From contig JAJYIO010000182.1 of the NCBI GenBank assembly GCA_021790035.1, positions 1-6,069 on the forward strand: a stretch of DNA of 6,069 nt, written 5' to 3'. Source of the DNA: a bacterium. Lineage in GTDB: Bacteria > Cyanobacteriota > Sericytochromatia > S15B-MN24 > VGJW01. Position 1 is the first letter of the stretch. Every line of letters begins with the position of its first letter. Position numbers and translations under genes: made by a program. The notes under the pieces were generated by a model, which did not search any database, was not told where the DNA came from, and worked only from the letters and a program-made list of their open reading frames with translations. Positions 3,492-6,069 of the stretch are shown piece after piece.

Positions 3492-6069
3492 CGGCGACCA
3501 CGGCCCCCACGACCACGATCGAGCGACCGCCACAGGGGTCGAGCGCCTCGTGGCCCTGGACATCCGGCCCTACCGGAGGCCCGTCGGCGGGGGGATGCCG
3601 CTGGCTGAGCGCCTCGGTTTCGAGGTCGTTCTGGCGGACGAGGCCGGCCGGCTAGGCCTCGGCGAGGTCGCCCCCCTGGCCGGCTTCGGCTCGGAAGCCC
3701 TTGCCGAAGCCGAGGCCGCCCTCGCGGCTGCCCGGCGCACCCTCGAGAGCGAACGGCCGCCGACCCCAGGAAATCTGGGCGAGGTCGGCCCCCTGCTGGC
3801 CCGGACGGGCCTCGACCGCGATCGCACGCCCGTGGCATACGCGGGTCTCGAGCTTTGCCTGCTCGACCTCCTGGCCCGGCGTGCGGGTCGGCCGCTGGCC
3901 GAACTCCTGCTGGAATGGACGGGAGGATCCGGCTCGGCTCGACCGGCCGGGGACCTGGCTGGTTCCTTCCAGCGGAAGGTTTCCGTCAACACTGTCCTCT
4001 CGGGCGCCGATGCGCACCGGGCGGCTGCCGATGCCCGCGCCGCCCTGGCCGAAGGCTACCGGACGCTCAAGATCAAGGTCGGGGCCCTCGAGCCTCGCGA
4101 GGCGGTGCGCCGGATCGGCGAGATCCGGCAGATCGTCGGCTCCGAGGTCCACCTTCGGGTCGACGCCGCCCGGGCCTGGGCGCCGGACGAAGCCCGCAGG
4201 GCACTGGTGGATCTGGCTGCGCTCGAGGTCGAGTACGTCGAGGAGCCCGCCAAGGATCTCGGCGTTCTGCTGGGCGATCCGGACCGCAGCGGGGCGGAAG
4301 CCTTGGCCCCGATCGCCGCGGACGAGAGTGCCTGCCCGTCCGCGTTGGCCTGGCGGTGGCTGGCATCTCCGGAGCGGCCCTCGGTGTTCGTCCTCAAGCC
4401 CCTGCTGTTCGGGGGACTGCTCGAGGCCCGAAGTTTCGCTCTGGCGGCGATGTCGGCCGGTGCGCGGGTCGTGGTGACCTCGGCCTTCGAGGGACCCATA
4501 GGGCTGGCCGCAGCCGTCCACCTCGCAGCCTCCTTGCCGGGCGCTCCCGTGGCGTGCGGCCTGGCGACGGGCCACCTCTCGTGCGACGGCGGATTCTTGC
4601 CGTCGTGGCTCGCGCCGGTCGCAGGATCCCTGACCCTTGGCGACGAGCCGGGCCTCGGGCTCCTTCTCCCGCCGCTGGAGCGTGCAGCCTCGCTGTGGCA
4701 CGACCGGCCGGCCCTCGCCATCGACGGTGTCGACCGGACCGACATCCTGACGCACGCCGCGCTGGCCGATCGCGTGCGAACGGCCGCCAGCCGCCTTGCG
4801 GCCATGCATGTGACCCCGGGAAAGCTCGTGGGGCTGCTCGGCGAGAACAGCCTCGCCTGGATCGTCGCCCACCTGGCGTTGCCGCTGCTGGGAGCCGCCA
4901 GCTTGCCCCTCAACTTTCGCCTGGCCGACGCCGAACTCCGCTGGCAGCTCGAAGCCTCGGGGGCCATCGGCATCCTGTCCGACCCGATGAGACGCCAGCT
5001 GGGTTTCGAAGGGGTCTGGCCCCTGTCCGACCTCCTCGACGCCCCGGACGATCCAGGCGCCGCGGCCCTCGAAAGAAGCGCAGTCGCCTCGATGCGGCCG
5101 GGCCTGGTGTCGGCCTTCGAGCCCGGGAATCCCCACACGGTGATCTTCACCTCGGGGACCACCGGCAAGCCCAAAGGGGTGGTCCTGTCGGCCGGGCAGC
5201 ACCTGGCCAGCGCCCGATCCCTGATCGCGCACCTCGACCTGGACCTGAACGATCGCTGGCTGCTGTGCATGCCCGTGTTCCACGTCGGGGGGCTCGGGAT
5301 CGTGCACCGGATGATCGCCTGCGGCGGAACGGTCGTCGTGCTCGAGCGGTTCGACGTGGAGCGTGTCGCCGCAGCGATCGCGCGCTGGCATCCGACCCGC
5401 ATCAGCCTCACGGCGACCATGGCCCGGCGACTGCTGGCGGCCCACCCGACCGTCCTGGCCGGAATGCGAACCGTCCTGCTCGGCGGCGAGACCATCGGGA
5501 CCGACCTGCTAGAGGCCTGTCCGCAGGCGATCGCCTCCTACGGTCTTTCGGAAGCCGGCTCGACCGTCGCGGTCGCGGCGCCAGGCGAGAGCGCGCTGCA
5601 CCCGTTGCCGGGTTTCGAGATCCGGATCGCGGAGGGCGACAGGAATTGCGCGCCGGGCGAGGTCGGTCGCGTTGCCATCCGGGGCGCGGCCCTGATGCAG
5701 GGGTATCTCGGGGCGCCTCCTCTCGACGGATCCTGGTTCGAGACGGGCGATCTCGGCATGCCACGGCCCGAGGGAGGTTTCTCGATCCTCGCTCGCCGCG
5801 AGGATCTGATCCTGTCGGGCGGCGAGAATGTCTATCCCGCCGAGATCGAGGCGGCCCTCCTCGACCACCCGGCGGTCATCGCCGCAGCGGTGGCCGGGAT
5901 TCCCGACGAGCGCTGGGGGCAGGTGCCGGTAGCGGCGATCGTGCTCAAGGAGGGGATAGCTGGACTCCCCGAGGCGACCGGTTCGCCCGCGCCCGACCCG
6001 ACAGAGCTAGAGGCCTTCGTCGAGCAGCGTCTGGCGCGCTACAAGGTCCCCCGGCAGTTCCGGTTCCTC
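3481..6069 (+). CDS. menC-menE: MenC-MenE fusion: o-succinylbenzoate synthase / o-succinylbenzoate-CoA ligase (3' partial)
   Basis: Codon by codon, this frame has no stop from the ATG at 3481 to the window end (863 codons). It encodes a full enolase-superfamily MenC domain (about residues 26-396) followed directly by an adenylate-forming MenE domain (about 400 onward). The fused enzyme would turn SHCHC into OSB and then OSB into OSB-CoA, two consecutive steps. The gene overlaps menA by 11 nt. Only a weak purine stretch (GGTCGGG) precedes the ATG. A GTG at 3550, after AGGGG (3534-3538), would remove a His/Asp-rich N-terminus (HGPHDHDR) and begin just before the conserved IRPYRRP, so the start is uncertain. 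No plausible separate menE start exists at the junction. The nearest in-frame candidates are a TTG at 4597, inside MenC, and a GTG at 4774, inside the ligase domain. A sequencing or assembly error cannot be excluded, but both domains are intact and share one frame. Confidence 0.85.
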   Translation, partial: MEPSGDHGPHDHDRATATGVERLVALDIRPYRRPVGGGMPLAERLGFEVVLADEAGRLGLGEVAPLAGFGSEALAEAEAALAAARRTLESERPPTPGNLGEVGPLLARTGLDRDRTPVAYAGLELCLLDLLARRAGRPLAELLLEWTGGSGSARPAGDLAGSFQRKVSVNTVLSGADAHRAAADARAALAEGYRTLKIKVGALEPREAVRRIGEIRQIVGSEVHLRVDAARAWAPDEARRALVDLAALEVEYVEEPAKDLGVLLGDPDRSGAEALAPIAADESACPSALAWRWLASPERPSVFVLKPLLFGGLLEARSFALAAMSAGARVVVTSAFEGPIGLAAAVHLAASLPGAPVACGLATGHLSCDGGFLPSWLAPVAGSLTLGDEPGLGLLLPPLERAASLWHDRPALAIDGVDRTDILTHAALADRVRTAASRLAAMHVTPGKLVGLLGENSLAWIVAHLALPLLGAASLPLNFRLADAELRWQLEASGAIGILSDPMRRQLGFEGVWPLSDLLDAPDDPGAAALERSAVASMRPGLVSAFEPGNPHTVIFTSGTTGKPKGVVLSAGQHLASARSLIAHLDLDLNDRWLLCMPVFHVGGLGIVHRMIACGGTVVVLERFDVERVAAAIARWHPTRISLTATMARRLLAAHPTVLAGMRTVLLGGETIGTDLLEACPQAIASYGLSEAGSTVAVAAPGESALHPLPGFEIRIAEGDRNCAPGEVGRVAIRGAALMQGYLGAPPLDGSWFETGDLGMPRPEGGFSILARREDLILSGGENVYPAEIEAALLDHPAVIAAAVAGIPDERWGQVPVAAIVLKEGIAGLPEATGSPAPDPTELEAFVEQRLARYKVPRQFRFL
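3556..4668 (+). other. menC: MenC domain (o-succinylbenzoate synthase) of the fusion
   Basis: This enolase-superfamily domain dehydrates SHCHC to o-succinylbenzoate. Numbered from the ATG at 3481, it begins with DIRPYRRP (27-34) and GEVAPLAGFGSE (62-73) of the capping domain. The barrel carries the catalytic pair TLKIKVG (Lys197 and Lys199), metal ligand Asp228 in LRVDAARAW, Glu254 in VEEP, Asp281 in ADES, and the second catalytic Lys306 in VLKP. VVTSAFEGPIGL (331-342) and a closing PGLGLLL (390-396) follow. All acid/base and metal residues are therefore present. Two departures from the family pattern as I know it: the Asn two residues after the first metal ligand (DAN) is Ala230, and the usual 'PL.T..G' opening block reads GGGMPLAERLG. 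Length is normal. The active residues and operon context support MenC over a dipeptide epimerase or N-acylamino acid racemase. Confidence 0.9.
4681..6069 (+). other. menE: MenE domain (OSB-CoA ligase) of the fusion, C-terminal end cut off
   Basis: This ANL-superfamily domain activates o-succinylbenzoate with ATP to OSB-AMP and then transfers it to CoA. Fusion numbering is used. RAASLWHDRPAL (401-412) is the usual opening of acyl-CoA ligases. Then come VGLLGENS (450-457), the phosphate loop FTSGTTGKPKGV (556-567), MPVFHVGGL (597-605, whose His601 fits the conserved PLFH histidine), adenine/AMP motif SYGLSEAGS (686-694), GEVGRVAIRG, FETGDLG with ribose-binding Asp757, and the hinge and C-terminal lid entry RREDLILSGGENVYP (772-786). 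The window ends in ARYKVPRQF, about a dozen residues before the expected A10 catalytic lysine, so roughly 20-40 residues are probably missing. The identity as MenE rather than another acyl-CoA ligase rests mainly on the fusion to MenC and the operon. Confidence 0.85.

Noticed and set aside
3701..4477. Plus-strand frame of 258 codons within menC
   Set aside because: It is an out-of-frame reading, rich in Arg/Ser/Pro. Frame 1 carries the MenC catalytic residues over the same span.
3652..5445. Minus-strand open frame of 597 codons opposite the menC-menE gene
   Set aside because: The + strand frame here carries unmistakable MenC and MenE motifs. The antisense product is a low-complexity Arg/Gly/Gln/Asp-rich string, as expected when GC-rich codons are read backwards.

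Overview
The window is a compact piece of a menaquinone (vitamin K2) biosynthesis operon. All genes are on the + strand and read menD (5' end cut off) > menB > [48-codon candidate small ORF with GC-rich stem-loops] > menA > menC-menE (one continuous frame, 3' end cut off). The DNA is very GC-rich with strong G/C bias at third codon positions. This explains the many long shadow frames, including a minus-strand frame of almost 600 codons inside the menC-menE gene. The organism cannot be fixed from this window. It is a GC-rich bacterium that makes menaquinone by the classical o-succinylbenzoate (Men) route. The opening of the MenC domain recalls cyanobacterial-type MenC proteins, a weak hint at best.

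Layout: 3-1607 holds the last 534 residues of MenD. Its TGA overlaps the menB ATG (ATGA, 1604-1607). 1604-2449 is MenB, with a complete set of catalytic residues of the bicarbonate-dependent type. 2450-2588 is the only gap between recognised genes, 139 nt. It is spanned by a 48-codon frame whose ATG overlaps the menB stop (ATGA, 2446-2449) and whose TGA overlaps the menA GTG (GTGA, 2589-2592). The gap also carries a perfect 10-bp palindrome and several G/C-tract hairpins, one of which covers the menA Shine-Dalgarno. 2589-3491 is the membrane prenyltransferase MenA. 3481-6069 is one uninterrupted frame with a full MenC domain followed, almost without linker, by a MenE adenylate-forming domain. 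It is still open at the window edge, just before the expected A10 lysine region.

How the genes work together: MenD makes SEPHCHC from isochorismate and 2-oxoglutarate. MenH, not seen here, would give SHCHC. The MenC domain dehydrates SHCHC to o-succinylbenzoate (OSB), and the MenE domain activates OSB to OSB-CoA. MenB cyclises OSB-CoA to DHNA-CoA. After thioester hydrolysis, MenA prenylates DHNA to demethylmenaquinone at the membrane. Overlapping stops and starts point to one polycistronic, translationally coupled message. No promoter, terminator, RNA gene, mobile element or CRISPR array was recognised.

The two points most worth following up are the MenC-MenE fusion, which would join two consecutive pathway steps in one polypeptide, and the small-ORF/stem-loop element between menB and menA.
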